NCBI RefSeq assembly: GCF_052161615.1
Contig: NZ_CP197417.1
Span: 4,588,001-4,652,000 of the forward strand
Length of the DNA stretch: 64,000 nucleotides
Direction of reading: 5' to 3'
Source of the DNA: Aeoliella sp052161615
GTDB taxonomy: Bacteria > Planctomycetota > Planctomycetia > Pirellulales > Lacipirellulaceae
The first letter of the stretch is position 1, and the number at the start of each line of letters is the position of its first letter. Shown piece by piece: positions 18,700 to 26,743 of this stretch. The position numbers were made by a program, and so were the translations under genes. The notes below the pieces were generated by a model, which worked only from the letters and a program-made list of their open reading frames with translations, did no database searches and was not told the DNA's origin.

Positions 18700-19370
18700 A
18701 GAAGATCCGCATTTTCATCGCCGATGATCACGCCGTGCTTCGTAGTGGATTGCGCCTTCTGATGGAATCGCAAAACGACATGGAGGTTGTCGGAGAAGCA
18801 GGTGACTTTGCCGAGGCACTTTCCCAATTGCCCGAAGTACGGCCCGATATTTTGACCCTCGACCTTTCAATGCCGGGAGGACTTGGGCTCAAGGGGATTG
18901 AAAAGATCTGCCAAAGGGTTCCCGGACTGCGAGTGATCGTGCTCACGATGCACGACGATCCTGCTTACTTGCGCACGGCTTTGGCCATGGGAGTGTCTGG
19001 GTACGTCGTGAAGAGTGCAGCCGACTCGGAGCTCTTGAGCGCGATCCGAGCCGTTTCTCAGGGAAGAATATTCGTAGACGCCCGTAGTAGTACGGCAACC
19101 ATTGGCACGACTTCGCATTCTTCAACGGCAACGCCAGCGGATTCGCCGTTCAACAAACTAAGTGCGCGCGAAAAAGAGGTGCTGGGTTTGATTGCGCAAG
19201 GTCATACCAACCAAGCCGTGGCGGATCAGCTCGACGTAAGCGTGAAAACGATCGAATCGTATCGCAGTCGACTAATGGAGAAACTCGGGCTTCAAAATCG
19301 TGCGGACTTAACCCGGTTCGCAGTGGAACAGGGTCTGCTGAGCAGCGGGCCCCGCGAACCCCTTCTTTAA
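18696..19370 (+). CDS. NarL/FixJ-type response regulator
   Basis: A 224-residue DNA-binding response regulator. The receiver domain (1-120) has the acidic pair Asp10-Asp11, phosphoacceptor Asp56 in LTLDLSMP and Lys106. A Ser/Thr-rich linker (about 131-150) leads to a LuxR-type helix-turn-helix (LSAREKEVLGLIAQGHTNQA, then VSVKTIESYRSRL). It overlaps the kinase gene by four bases and is surely its partner. The next gene downstream encodes a PEP-CTERM surface protein, a plausible but unproven target; the spacer contains a heptamer direct repeat. Confidence 0.95.
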   Translation: MKKIRIFIADDHAVLRSGLRLLMESQNDMEVVGEAGDFAEALSQLPEVRPDILTLDLSMPGGLGLKGIEKICQRVPGLRVIVLTMHDDPAYLRTALAMGVSGYVVKSAADSELLSAIRAVSQGRIFVDARSSTATIGTTSHSSTATPADSPFNKLSAREKEVLGLIAQGHTNQAVADQLDVSVKTIESYRSRLMEKLGLQNRADLTRFAVEQGLLSSGPREPLL

Positions 19371-19692
19371 CAGCGTTCTGCTGGGCCAGCTTCGACCATG
19401 CCGGGCTTTCCCCGGCAGCGCAAGTCGTCTGTCAGGATTTACCTGTCAGCTCGCGGCCACTTTGCCGCGATCCCCGATACGCAGCTGTCTCGGCCGTCAG
19501 TACTCTCTATCTAAGCCGCAGTAGGGCGGCCGGATGCCTGAGTGCGAGGTGAGCATCTGCGTTGCACGGGACTGAAGGGTTCACGGACAACGGGACACTC
19601 CTTAGGCAACGGTTGATCGTAGAACGCGACACGAAATGCTCCTTCGTGCTCCGTGTAAGGCTTCGGTGGAGCATTAGAAGAGGAGTCGACTC
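19371..19692 (+). other. Intergenic region between response regulator and PEP-CTERM gene
   Basis: 322 bases with no gene. It contains a small hairpin TGCCGGG-CTTTC-CCCGGCA shortly after the regulator stop, a direct repeat CTGTCAG-N7-CTGTCAG (19429-19435 and 19443-19449), and an inverted repeat AATGCTCC/GGAGCATT (19635-19642 and 19668-19675). The last would form a hairpin in the leader just before the ribosome binding site of the next gene. The direct repeat is a candidate regulator site. Confidence 0.45.
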
Positions 19693-20865
19693 ATGATACG
19701 TAAGTTTCATAACGACCTACGGACCCAAGAGACCAAAGCCATAAAAAGGGGATTTGGATTTCTATTGTCCTTGGCACTCATTACAGCCCTAGGCTCGCCA
19801 TCGGCTAGCGGAAGTGGCATCTACGGCACCCTCTCCAACTTCGACATCTACAACACCACTCCCGAACCATGCGAGGGGGCAGAAATTGAACTCGAGGGAG
19901 TTCATTCGTCAAGCATCGGTGGAGACTTTCCAGCGCATTACAGCAGCAGAAGCATCTTGGAGTACAACGACGATCTGGGCCAGTTCGCTGGGACTCGCAT
20001 CACCTACACGGGATACAACTTTGCCGGCGCTCCCAACCCGGGATCGCTCATGCCCACCGTCAATCCACCTTCGACGAACGGACATGAACTCACCTACTCG
20101 GCCGGCGGCGAACACTTCGGCTTTTGGCTCAACGGGGCGCAGCCCACAGCGACGCGCTTCTTTTGGCTAAACGACAACAACGGCGCCTACGAGAGAATCG
20201 GGAGCGTGCCCGAAACAGTACCTGGCCCCACTTGGACCTACGTGGCTCCTGCACCCGGGGAGCCCGCGGTGCTGCAAGCTGTGATCAAGGTCCCCGAGCC
20301 CGACGAAGAAGACGCACCCAATTTCCGACCCGACTCCACCTGGATGAAAGTCTTCAAAACCAAAGTCGACTTGTCCCCGTTCAGCGATGCGGAGATGCAG
20401 AATCTACTGGAGCAACTAATCTCTGGGGACCCCAACGACCCTAACTATGCCAACTTGGTTCCGCAGGGTGAGGATCCCATCGAAATCGAGTCGGAGTGGG
20501 AACTGCTCGAAGGGGGCAAGAACCCAAAGGAGAAGATGGTCGAGGACGAAGTCGGAGAAAGTGACAAGGTCGTCATTCGTCGGTACGAATTCTACAAGTA
20601 CATCGGCCCCGTGAACGAAGACAACGAGCCGATCTCGGCATGGGAAGACATCGGCAATCCGGACGACCCAGGCCTGGACGTGTTCGACGACGAAGGCAAC
20701 CTCCTGTTTGCCGCCGAGCGTGGCGACTTCATCTCGGCGAACATGGTAGCGGCCGTATTGGGCGCCAGGGTCCCCGAGCCATCCACCATCGTCCTTGGAG
20801 TTGCGGGTTTCGGAGCAATTCTCCTAGTGCGACGCAGAGCCAGAAGCTGTCACGCGATAAGGTGA
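19693..20865 (+). CDS. PEP-CTERM surface protein, acidic (390 aa)
   Basis: An exported protein with a long N-terminal signal region (charged RTQETKAIKR, then FLLSLALITALGSPSASGSG) and a PEP-CTERM tail at residues 360-390 (VPEPSTIVLGVAGFGAILLV, then RRRAR). The body has no family I recognise. Its second half is very acidic, with segments such as KVPEPDEEDAPN and FDDEGNLLFA, which could bind cations or polysaccharide. GAGGAG precedes the ATG by eight bases. It follows a two-component pair and ends before the second copy of a duplicated terminator unit, so it belongs to that block. Expected to be anchored and released by exosortase at the cell surface. Confidence 0.85.
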   Translation: MIRKFHNDLRTQETKAIKRGFGFLLSLALITALGSPSASGSGIYGTLSNFDIYNTTPEPCEGAEIELEGVHSSSIGGDFPAHYSSRSILEYNDDLGQFAGTRITYTGYNFAGAPNPGSLMPTVNPPSTNGHELTYSAGGEHFGFWLNGAQPTATRFFWLNDNNGAYERIGSVPETVPGPTWTYVAPAPGEPAVLQAVIKVPEPDEEDAPNFRPDSTWMKVFKTKVDLSPFSDAEMQNLLEQLISGDPNDPNYANLVPQGEDPIEIESEWELLEGGKNPKEKMVEDEVGESDKVVIRRYEFYKYIGPVNEDNEPISAWEDIGNPDDPGLDVFDDEGNLLFAAERGDFISANMVAAVLGARVPEPSTIVLGVAGFGAILLVRRRARSCHAIR

Positions 20866-20927
20866 GACGTTCTCACGAACCAACGGTGACTTGCTCCTAG
20901 GGAACAGCCGGGTGACGTGCCGGAAAC

Positions 20928-21032
20928 CTTCACCCTCCCGCTTGCGGGAGGGTGAAGCTGTTAGCGCGGAGAGGGCAGCTGTCAGAAACCAAAAACCTCC
21001 GCCACGACCAAATGTTGTGGCGGAGGTTTTTT
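20928..21032 (+). terminator. Two-hairpin terminator unit, copy 2
   Basis: A perfect 13-bp hairpin (arms CTTCACCCTCCCG, 20928-20957) is followed by a terminator nearly identical to copy 1: AACCTCCGCCAC (20994-21005), 11-base loop, GTGGCGGAGGTT (21017-21028), then TTTT. The 44-base core differs from 17681-17724 at only one position, and the flanks are also recognisably similar. Confidence 0.9.
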
Positions 21033-21180
21033 CGTGCTTTGGATTGATCCATGAGATAGATTGATAAGTCCGCTCGGTGATCGAATTGATGCTTAGAAGC
21101 TGCATGCTGACGAGACTACACGGGGGTCGAGTACGACTCTCACCAAGCCATAGGTCGGGCAGAAACGGGTAGTGCCACAC

Positions 21181-21498
21181 ATGATCAAAGACAAGGAGTA
21201 CTTTCGTAGTCTTGACCTTCACAAGGCGGCCAAAGACATCGCTGCGTTAGGGAGGGCCGCGCGAGGGGACCATGAGCTTTTCGGAGATGCCATCCAAGCG
21301 TTGCTAATTGCGGCAAGCGAACGGGCTGTCACCGTCGATGACATTAAGCAAGTACTTGGGACGCCGGATAGAATCACCGAAAACGATAGGGGGCCAGTGC
21401 TACATTACAACTGGACGGGAAGACATGGCCCCGATACTTATGCATCCTCAACACCCTTCCAAGTGGAAGATCGAATCTGTACTGGCCTAGCGGACTAA
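21181..21498 (+). CDS. Small hypothetical protein (105 aa)
   Basis: A short soluble protein starting MIKDKEYFRSLDLHKAAKD, with helical composition and a C-terminal half containing VLGTPDRITENDRGPVLHYN. That segment is reminiscent of small proteins of secreted-toxin immunity type, but I cannot assign a family. No strong ribosome binding site; GTG 21172 is an alternative start. It is the first of four small orphan genes in a row (21181-23138) with lower GC than the surroundings. Confidence 0.5.
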   Translation: MIKDKEYFRSLDLHKAAKDIAALGRAARGDHELFGDAIQALLIAASERAVTVDDIKQVLGTPDRITENDRGPVLHYNWTGRHGPDTYASSTPFQVEDRICTGLAD

Positions 21499-21838
21499 AT
21501 TATTGGACACCGCCAGGGTGCCACTGCTGGCTTGTCGAGCATTACCAACAGGATGCAAGTCGAAGCCTCACAAACCCGTCTCAATCGATCGCCAGCCGGA
21601 ATCCCACCAGCAGTGCCCTAAGAGTGACTAATCACCTCCAACAAACCTAAAAGTTGGCTTGCCCACGGCGGCGGCGTTACACTTAACCAAAGTCTCAACC
21701 AGCATGCCTCCCTGAAAAGCACTGCTGGTCCACGTCAAACCGGCGAACTATGAACGAAGTTTCCAAACCGTGAAAGTCGGCCACTCAGGCAATCCACGAC
21801 AAGCCAGCAGGGGCACCCGGCAAGGGAGATATTCAAAA
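21499..21838 (+). other. Intergenic stretch within the small-gene island
   Basis: 340 bases with no supported gene. Composition is AT-richer than the flanks and no clear hairpin, repeat or promoter stands out. The only feature is the GGGAG ribosome binding site for the next gene, near 21825. Confidence 0.4.
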
Positions 21839-22123
21839 ATGATCGGCCCAGTTAGCTTGCGGGATCTCGTCGAGAAAATCGATGGCTTCGATGGCAAACT
21901 CTCGGTTCTTCGGTACTTCGATCAAGTCCTTGGTGCTGAGTCCAAATGCTTTCTCACAGACCTCGACGAGGAAGGGAACCCTCCCGCAGGCTTGAGAGAG
22001 TTCATGGATGTATGGCACATCCGCGAGGTGATCCATGGGAAGTGCAAGCTCGCTGGACTTGAAAAGCCAGATGTCTCTACGAAGGTACAACTACTGCTCG
22101 ACTATGTCGAGAATGATGCCTGA
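21839..22123 (+). CDS. Small hypothetical protein (94 aa)
   Basis: A short acidic soluble protein starting MIGPVSLRDLVEKIDGFDG, with no membrane segment. I recognise no family. The start ATG 21839 has GGGAG ten bases upstream; the frame continues upstream to 21770 without conserved features. It contains FMDVWHIREVIHG and ends in YVENDA. The size, charge and position in a run of unrelated small genes resemble immunity-type genes near secreted toxins, but no toxin gene is visible in the island, so this is only a guess. Confidence 0.55.
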   Translation: MIGPVSLRDLVEKIDGFDGKLSVLRYFDQVLGAESKCFLTDLDEEGNPPAGLREFMDVWHIREVIHGKCKLAGLEKPDVSTKVQLLLDYVENDA

Positions 22124-22215
22124 TACGAACTTCCAACGTACAAGATGGAAACGGTCCCCTCATGCCTTAGAACGACAAGGACCAATTGACTCCTGGTGGG
22201 ATCAGTTTGACAACG

Positions 22216-22641
22216 ATGAGATATAGCCTACGTTCCTTCATTGGCGTCATTGCCAGCGCCGCGTTAGCTGTCGCCGCAATCGCCGCTTACTATCGCAATT
22301 TTCCATCAAACGGTGCGAACGTGCCAGCTTCGATGGCGAACCGAGCGATGTGGAGCCAGTTCAGATTACCCGACGAAGCCACGGACGTGACGTATCATGC
22401 CGATTCCTACGGTTGCGAAGCGGAGTTCGCAATTCCCGAGACGGAATTCTTGGCGTGGTGCAAAAAGAACAACTGGCCAGTCGAGCCCTTAGCGGCGCCC
22501 GAACCTTACTTCCAGCCGGTGGCATTGGCCGACATCCCTCGGTCGGTGGACGATGGCTACCGATTCGAACTGGAGGACGGGAGAGGTATTTTCGATCGCA
22601 AGGCGGGCCGAGCTGCATTCGTCGTTTCCCAGTTTCCTTGA
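22216..22641 (+). CDS. Membrane-anchored hypothetical protein (141 aa)
   Basis: The N-terminus RYSLRSFIGVIASAALAVAA is a membrane anchor or signal sequence, followed by an outer domain of about 110 residues containing MWSQFRLPDEATDVTYHAD and FLAWCKKNNW. This pattern (LP-x-x-A-x-x-V followed by F-L-x-W-C) resembles small single-domain proteins common in planctomycetes, with no function I can name. ATG 22216 is chosen because it starts just before the hydrophobic segment; an in-frame TTG lies at 22186. Third member of the small-gene island. Confidence 0.6.
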   Translation: MRYSLRSFIGVIASAALAVAAIAAYYRNFPSNGANVPASMANRAMWSQFRLPDEATDVTYHADSYGCEAEFAIPETEFLAWCKKNNWPVEPLAAPEPYFQPVALADIPRSVDDGYRFELEDGRGIFDRKAGRAAFVVSQFP

Positions 22642-22679
22642 GCTAACAAAGAAGTGAACGGCTCAGCCGAGGAGATCAG

Positions 22680-23138
22680 ATGGAGGATGTGTCAGCCCTG
22701 AAGATGCTAAGCGCGAGCGAGCCTGAGCTGGAAGCGTTTAGCGACGACGAGTGGCGGGGGCTGATTCTCTACCTCGTGGATCTCTTGCAAACCCACTTCG
22801 GTGGGAGAATCGTCACAGAGTCTCTTGAGAATGCGTGGATGGGCGGCATTGGATTCTGCTTATACATTTCGAACGCCAACGAATCTCCGAATACACCAAT
22901 GAGCTGGAAGGGAATCTTGGGGGCGACGACCGTGGACGGCAAGCTCCACGTAAGCTTAACCGTGTTCTTCTACAGCGGCGACAAGCGATTAGTTGCAAAA
23001 TTGGGGGAAGGCGGAATGGACGGAAGAGGGGGAAAGGAATTTGCCGAATACGTGCTCGATTCGAGCGAAGAAGGCGTGTGCCGCTGGAAATTGCTCGACT
23101 GGTTCGATGACGTCTACGGCGAGTACGACAACTTCTAA
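22680..23138 (+). CDS. Small acidic hypothetical protein (152 aa)
   Basis: A soluble acidic protein beginning MEDVSALKMLSASEPELEAF, with GAGGAG seven to eight bases before the ATG. Segments HVSLTVFFYSGDKRLVAK and EGVCRWKLLDWFDDVYGEY indicate an alpha/beta fold. No family is recognised. It is the last of the four small genes and converges on the DHFR-like gene 28 bases downstream. No terminator is seen between them. Confidence 0.6.
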   Translation: MEDVSALKMLSASEPELEAFSDDEWRGLILYLVDLLQTHFGGRIVTESLENAWMGGIGFCLYISNANESPNTPMSWKGILGATTVDGKLHVSLTVFFYSGDKRLVAKLGEGGMDGRGGKEFAEYVLDSSEEGVCRWKLLDWFDDVYGEYDNF

Positions 23139-23165
23139 TGCGAACTCGCTGCCCACGCCTTCCCT

Positions 23166-23726
23166 CTACCCCACCACCGCATACCCCAACACCACCGCCC
23201 CCGAAGCAAACTCCCTCCGTCGCTCCAATTTCAGATTCATCGGCTTCGATAACCCCGCCAGCAGCGACGGTCCGCGCCCTGCGATGGTTGGCATCACGAC
23301 GAGTTCGAGTTCGTCGATCAGTCCTAACTCGGCGAGCGCGAGTGGCAGCGTCACGCCACCCACCGAAATCGTCCCGCCCGGCTGTTCCTTGAGTGCTCGA
23401 ACCGCGCCCTCCAGATCGCCGCGGATCAGCTCTGCGTTCCAATCGACTCGCTCGAGCGTGCTCGACACGACGTACTTCTTCGCCGCGTGGATCGTGTGGG
23501 CGAAAGGCACCATCCACTCGTCCATCCAGTCGGGCCGCACGCCCGTCTCCGCCACCGGCCGCCACGCCTCTTCCATCATCTGGTAAGTCACCCGCCCGAG
23601 CAGCAGGGCGTCCGACTGCGCAATGTTGTCGGCATGGTACTGATGTAACTCCGCATCCGGCTCCCCCGCCATGTGGTCCACGCACCCATCGAGCGTCACG
23701 TTGATCGAATAACGAAGCGGTCGCAT
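23166..23726 (-). CDS. Dihydrofolate reductase-like (RibD C-terminal domain) protein
   Basis: A 186-residue soluble protein of the RibD_C/DHFR-like fold. Motifs are YSINVTLDGCVDH at the N-terminus, SDALLLGRVTYQMM, ISVGGVTLPLALAELGLIDE and MPTIAGRGPSLLAG. These proteins bind NADPH and reduce pterin- or flavin-like substrates, but most stand-alone members have no known substrate. Length and motif order are normal. It is a single gene, convergent with the small-gene island and preceded by a repeat-rich spacer. Confidence 0.85.
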   Translation of the reverse strand: MRPLRYSINVTLDGCVDHMAGEPDAELHQYHADNIAQSDALLLGRVTYQMMEEAWRPVAETGVRPDWMDEWMVPFAHTIHAAKKYVVSSTLERVDWNAELIRGDLEGAVRALKEQPGGTISVGGVTLPLALAELGLIDELELVVMPTIAGRGPSLLAGLSKPMNLKLERRREFASGAVVLGYAVVG

Positions 23727-23740
23727 AGCAAAGTCCTTAA

Positions 23741-23773
23741 GTAGGCCGCGATCAAGCTCCGCGCCGATCCGGC
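23741..23773 (-). repeat. Dispersed repeat family C, copy 1 (inverted)
   Basis: GTAGGCCG...ATCAAGCTCCGCG...GATCCGGC, the reverse complement of the copies at 23887-23920 and 24294-24327, with a few differences. Confidence 0.6.
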
Positions 23774-23886
23774 AAATGCCGCGTTACCTATCGCAGTCGC
23801 GTAGCCATCCGATCACGTTATAAACCATCTTCAGGGACCGGATGTAGTGTGAAAAATGGAAGCATTATCCAGCTTCAACACACCAA

Positions 23887-23920
23887 GCGCCGGATCGGCG
23901 CTCCGCTTGATCCGGCCTAC
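23887..23920 (+). repeat. Dispersed repeat family C, copy 2
   Basis: GCGCCGGATC...CTTGATCCGGCCTAC; the ends GCCGGATC and GATCCGGC are inverted, so the element can fold into a hairpin. Confidence 0.65.
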
Positions 23921-24018
23921 CTTGCTCTCCCGAAGGGGTTTCGGATGTCAGCCCATGGTTGCCACCACGCGAGTTCCACGAGCGCGGGGGCTACCCTGGT
24001 TCAGCGTGCCGTGACGCA

Positions 24019-24089
24019 CGTCATTCCCGCGCAGGCGGGAAACCAGGTTCGAGCTTTGCCTCTGGGTCCCCGCCTGCGCGGGGATGACG
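24019..24089. repeat. Large imperfect palindrome (family D)
   Basis: CGTCATTCCCGCGCAGGCGG at 24019 pairs with CCGCCTGCGCGGGGATGACG ending at 24089, about 28 bases apart. The arms match the short GC-rich palindromic element found between genes in many unrelated bacteria, recognisable in translation as a VIPAQAG...RLRGDD peptide. Confidence 0.75.
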
Positions 24090-24293
24090 GGAAAAACGGA
24101 ATGAATTCCGTTGTACGATTATTTCCACCTTTTTCCAGAAAGCGACTAGAAAGCGCGCTTCGGGTGTGTTCTGATGTGCATATTCACCGGAATGGTGGAC
24201 GCATGTTCTTTGACAACCTAAAACACTAGAGAAAAACGGCGGGTGAGGAGCTTGGCGGGCGATCGCGGTGCGCGCGTTAGGGCATGGCGTAAA

Positions 24294-24327
24294 GCGCCGG
24301 GTCCGCGCGGAGCTTGACCCGGCCTAC
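24294..24327 (+). repeat. Dispersed repeat family C, copy 3
   Basis: GCGCCGGGTC...CTTGACCCGGCCTAC, same orientation as copy 2 and differing mainly in the paired arm bases (compensating change GATC to GGTC/GACC), which argues that the folded form matters. Confidence 0.65.
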
Positions 24328-24540
24328 GGCGCCCTAGTCCCTAACCTCCAACCCCTAACCCCTCCTAATGTCGCACCTGCGGATTCGCGCTGCGACTTTA
24401 CTTTTTGAACCGACTCACGATGCGATTCGCAACTTACTGGGCGGCAAGCACTTACGCCACAACTCCCGCCGGGTGAAAAAAGAGTAATGTCGCACCCAAT
24501 GAAATATCCACGGGGTGCGACAAAACGCTCGCCGCTTGGT

Positions 24541-25320
24541 TTACTCCTCAAGCTCCAAGATTTCGATCTTTCGGAACTCGACGGGATGGCTTTCCGACTG
24601 AATCGAAATCGTGCCACGATCGATCAAGAGGTTGCCGTCCTTGCGAGCTTCCACCAGTGGCTTGGCGGTTGCGTCGCGGGGGTCGTACTGGGGCTGCTCG
24701 TACTCCATCACTAGCTCTCCGTTGACGAAGTGCTTGATCTTGCCGCTGCCGTGGACTTCGAGCTCGACCTCGACCCACTCGTCTCCAAACGTCTGCGACT
24801 TCGAGTTGGTGCAGTGGTCGGTGTGCAGCTTGCCGTTCATCACGACGTGTGTGCCGGGGGTGCAGAGGTTCGCCGTGGGGCGAATTCCACCGCCGAGGCC
24901 GCTGAGGAGTTGCACCTCGATCGACACGGGGAACTCCTGATCAATCGCCATCGTCTCCGGCTTTTGACCATGGATCATGATGCCACTATTCTTCTGAGCC
25001 CAACCTGCGCCGCCCTTCACTTGATCGCCCACGATCCGGTACTGGGCCCTCAGGCGGTAGTTGGAGAACTCCTCGTCGAAGAACAAATGACCAAAGCGAG
25101 CGCCGAACTCCTCGTACTCGTCGTAGCCGACCTTCAGCACGCCATCCTCGACACGGAACGTATTCGCAAAGTTGTCGCCCGCCTCTTGGTAGCGGATCTT
25201 CGGAGTCCAACCTTGGAGGTCCTTGCCATTGAACAGCGGCCGCCACTTTTCCTCAGCGAACGATACCGCCGAAAACAACATGGCAACGAGAACGAGCGAC
25301 GGGCACAAGCAGCGGCGCAT
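24541..25320 (-). CDS. DUF1080 (3-keto-disaccharide hydrolase-like) secreted protein
   Basis: A 259-residue exported protein. A signal peptide (LVLVAMLFSAVSFA) is followed by a single DUF1080 domain, seen in WRPLFNGKDLQGWTPK, NSGIMIHGQ, SIEVQLLSG, and a C-terminal IEILELEE strand. This concanavalin-like fold is abundant in planctomycetes, and characterised members hydrolyse 3-keto-glycosides; the substrate here is unknown. ATG 25320 is chosen, with GGAG seven bases upstream; the frame extends to 25395. The gene is separate from its neighbours by about 115 bases and a possible hairpin terminator lies downstream. Confidence 0.88.
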   Translation of the reverse strand: MRRCLCPSLVLVAMLFSAVSFAEEKWRPLFNGKDLQGWTPKIRYQEAGDNFANTFRVEDGVLKVGYDEYEEFGARFGHLFFDEEFSNYRLRAQYRIVGDQVKGGAGWAQKNSGIMIHGQKPETMAIDQEFPVSIEVQLLSGLGGGIRPTANLCTPGTHVVMNGKLHTDHCTNSKSQTFGDEWVEVELEVHGSGKIKHFVNGELVMEYEQPQYDPRDATAKPLVEARKDGNLLIDRGTISIQSESHPVEFRKIEILELEE

Positions 25321-25437
25321 GAGAAACTCCCTGTGATTGGATTTTGGAAAGCGAGGTCGCTCCCATTTTACACAAGTTGGAAGCCCGTTGTGCAATCCTC
25401 CGGTCGCTGACGCTCCCGGCTCGCCGAAACCGGCTAT

Positions 25438-26550
25438 TTACGCGATGTGGAGCATCGACTGGCGGACTTCGCCATCGACGAGTTCGGCCTTCCGCCAGCC
25501 GCTGGAGTCGTTCATCGTGATCCAACGGCGTTCCTCGGCGCGGTAGAACCAGTCCTTGTCCTGCTGGAAGAACACTTGCACGCCGTCCGCTTCGTGGATG
25601 TTGATGATCTCGTTGCCGTGGGCACGGGTTTCGTCGAAGTCGGTGGTCGCCTTCTGACCCATCTCGCTATAGAGCTGATTGAGTTCGAGGAGCAGGGCGT
25701 TGACCTTACTATCCATGCCCGTCGCCGGCAGGCCGATCTTCTTTGCCTCGTCGAGCAGGATCGGATAGCTGTGACTCGGGTACTTGGCGTTGAGCGTTTC
25801 GGCGATTTCGAGCGAACGTGCTTCGGAGCCAATGTGGTAGTTGAGCATCTCCTTGCAGATCATGATCGACAGCGACTCGGCACGATCGACCGCCCCAATG
25901 ACCAGCGGATGGACATGCTGGAACAACGCCTGGTACGGATTGATCTCGGCCGCGGCGTGCTCTTGCTTCCACAGCCGCACAACGCGGTTGAGTTCGTCGA
26001 GACTAACGCTCACGCGATCGTTGTCGCGATCGATGGGCGAGAGGTCGTGGATCAGCGACGTGTCGACTGCCGTGAGGAACGCCATCGGACCCATCTGGAT
26101 CTCGTCGGCACCGAGGGCTAGCATCGTCGCCGCGGACGCCGCTTCGAGAGGAAGCAATGCAACCACGCGTTTGGCGTGCTTGCGCAGCAGGTTCATCATC
26201 CGCAGCGAAGCCTGACCGTTGCCGCCGTCGGACTTGATGAACAAGTAGAGCGTCTCGTGCGTGCCGACCTTTTCGAGCACTTCCCACAGCGCGACCACAT
26301 CGTTGTGACAGACCGAGCCGCGGGCGTTGTTCCAGTAGCTGACGACTTTGCTGCCGAGCAGGGTTTCGATCTGCCGAAGAATCGCCTGCGTTTCGCGGAG
26401 CAGCACCGGTGGCTGCTTGATCTGGGGGCTTGGCTTGTCGTCGGTCATCGGAGATTCGGTTCTATAGGGCGATCCGCCAGCGGGCTGCTTCGAGCCACCG
26501 GCGAGTCGATCCAGCCAGTCGGACCATCCACTTTGCGAGGGTTGCGTCAT
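25438..26550 (-). CDS. Clp-fold serine protease of the SDH/SppA-like class
   Basis: A 370-residue protein with a ClpP/crotonase-type fold like that of the serine dehydrogenase proteinase (SDH_sah) family. Motifs are LYLFIKSDGGNGQASLRMM (oxyanion region), KRVVALLPLEAASAATMLAL (probable nucleophile Ser139) and GADEIQMGPMAFLTAVD. No signal peptide, but the first 45 residues are polar and disordered, so the real start could be ATG 26448. The C-terminal 60 residues (FFQQDKDWFYRAEERRW) are an extra domain. It probably acts on proteins at the inner face of the membrane or in the cytoplasm. Activity is inferred from the fold only. Confidence 0.78.
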   Translation of the reverse strand: MTQPSQSGWSDWLDRLAGGSKQPAGGSPYRTESPMTDDKPSPQIKQPPVLLRETQAILRQIETLLGSKVVSYWNNARGSVCHNDVVALWEVLEKVGTHETLYLFIKSDGGNGQASLRMMNLLRKHAKRVVALLPLEAASAATMLALGADEIQMGPMAFLTAVDTSLIHDLSPIDRDNDRVSVSLDELNRVVRLWKQEHAAAEINPYQALFQHVHPLVIGAVDRAESLSIMICKEMLNYHIGSEARSLEIAETLNAKYPSHSYPILLDEAKKIGLPATGMDSKVNALLLELNQLYSEMGQKATTDFDETRAHGNEIINIHEADGVQVFFQQDKDWFYRAEERRWITMNDSSGWRKAELVDGEVRQSMLHIA

Positions 26551-26680
26551 GCTGAAGGGAGGGCCAAAAGGTGGGCGAGGTTCGTGAAAACAGCGTGGCC
26601 CCGCCTCATGGAAAGAGCGTGCAGGCCGCGCGAGCTGTGATTCTCGCCGATTGTTGGGCGAAGTTCAACTCGCGCAGCAG

Positions 26681-26716
26681 AACGGGGAACCGCCCCGATC
26701 AGGACGATTCCCCGTT
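26681..26716 (-). terminator. Hairpin between DUF2513 and protease genes
   Basis: AACGGGGAA (26681-26689) and TTCCCCGTT (26708-26716) form a 9-bp stem with an 18-base loop, 28 bases after the DUF2513 stop on the minus strand. There is no T tract, so it is a weak terminator candidate. Confidence 0.45.
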
Positions 26717-26743
26717 TGCAGATTTAAGGTCGCGGTCCGAGCA

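Larger units (their letters stand above)
23727..24540. other. Repeat-rich intergenic region (814 bp)
   Basis: No gene is supported here. The region holds three copies of a GC-rich element (family C), a large imperfect palindrome (family D, 24019-24089) and a hairpin TGTCGCACCC/GGGTGCGACA (24488-24497 and 24513-24522) that may end the minus-strand DUF1080 transcript. The 126-codon plus-strand frame across it translates the repeats and is rejected. A phrase TTCTTTGACAACCTAAAACA near 24204 resembles a leader sequence, but no CRISPR repeats follow. Confidence 0.6.

Noticed and set aside
23849..24229. A 126-codon plus-strand frame containing VIPAQAG and LRGDDG
   Set aside because: It is the translation of intergenic palindromes (families C and D); this peptide is a known false protein arising from such repeats.
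24204..24240. CRISPR-leader-like TTCTTTGACAACCTAAAACA
   Set aside because: No direct repeats with spacers follow within the next kilobase, and no cas genes are in the window.
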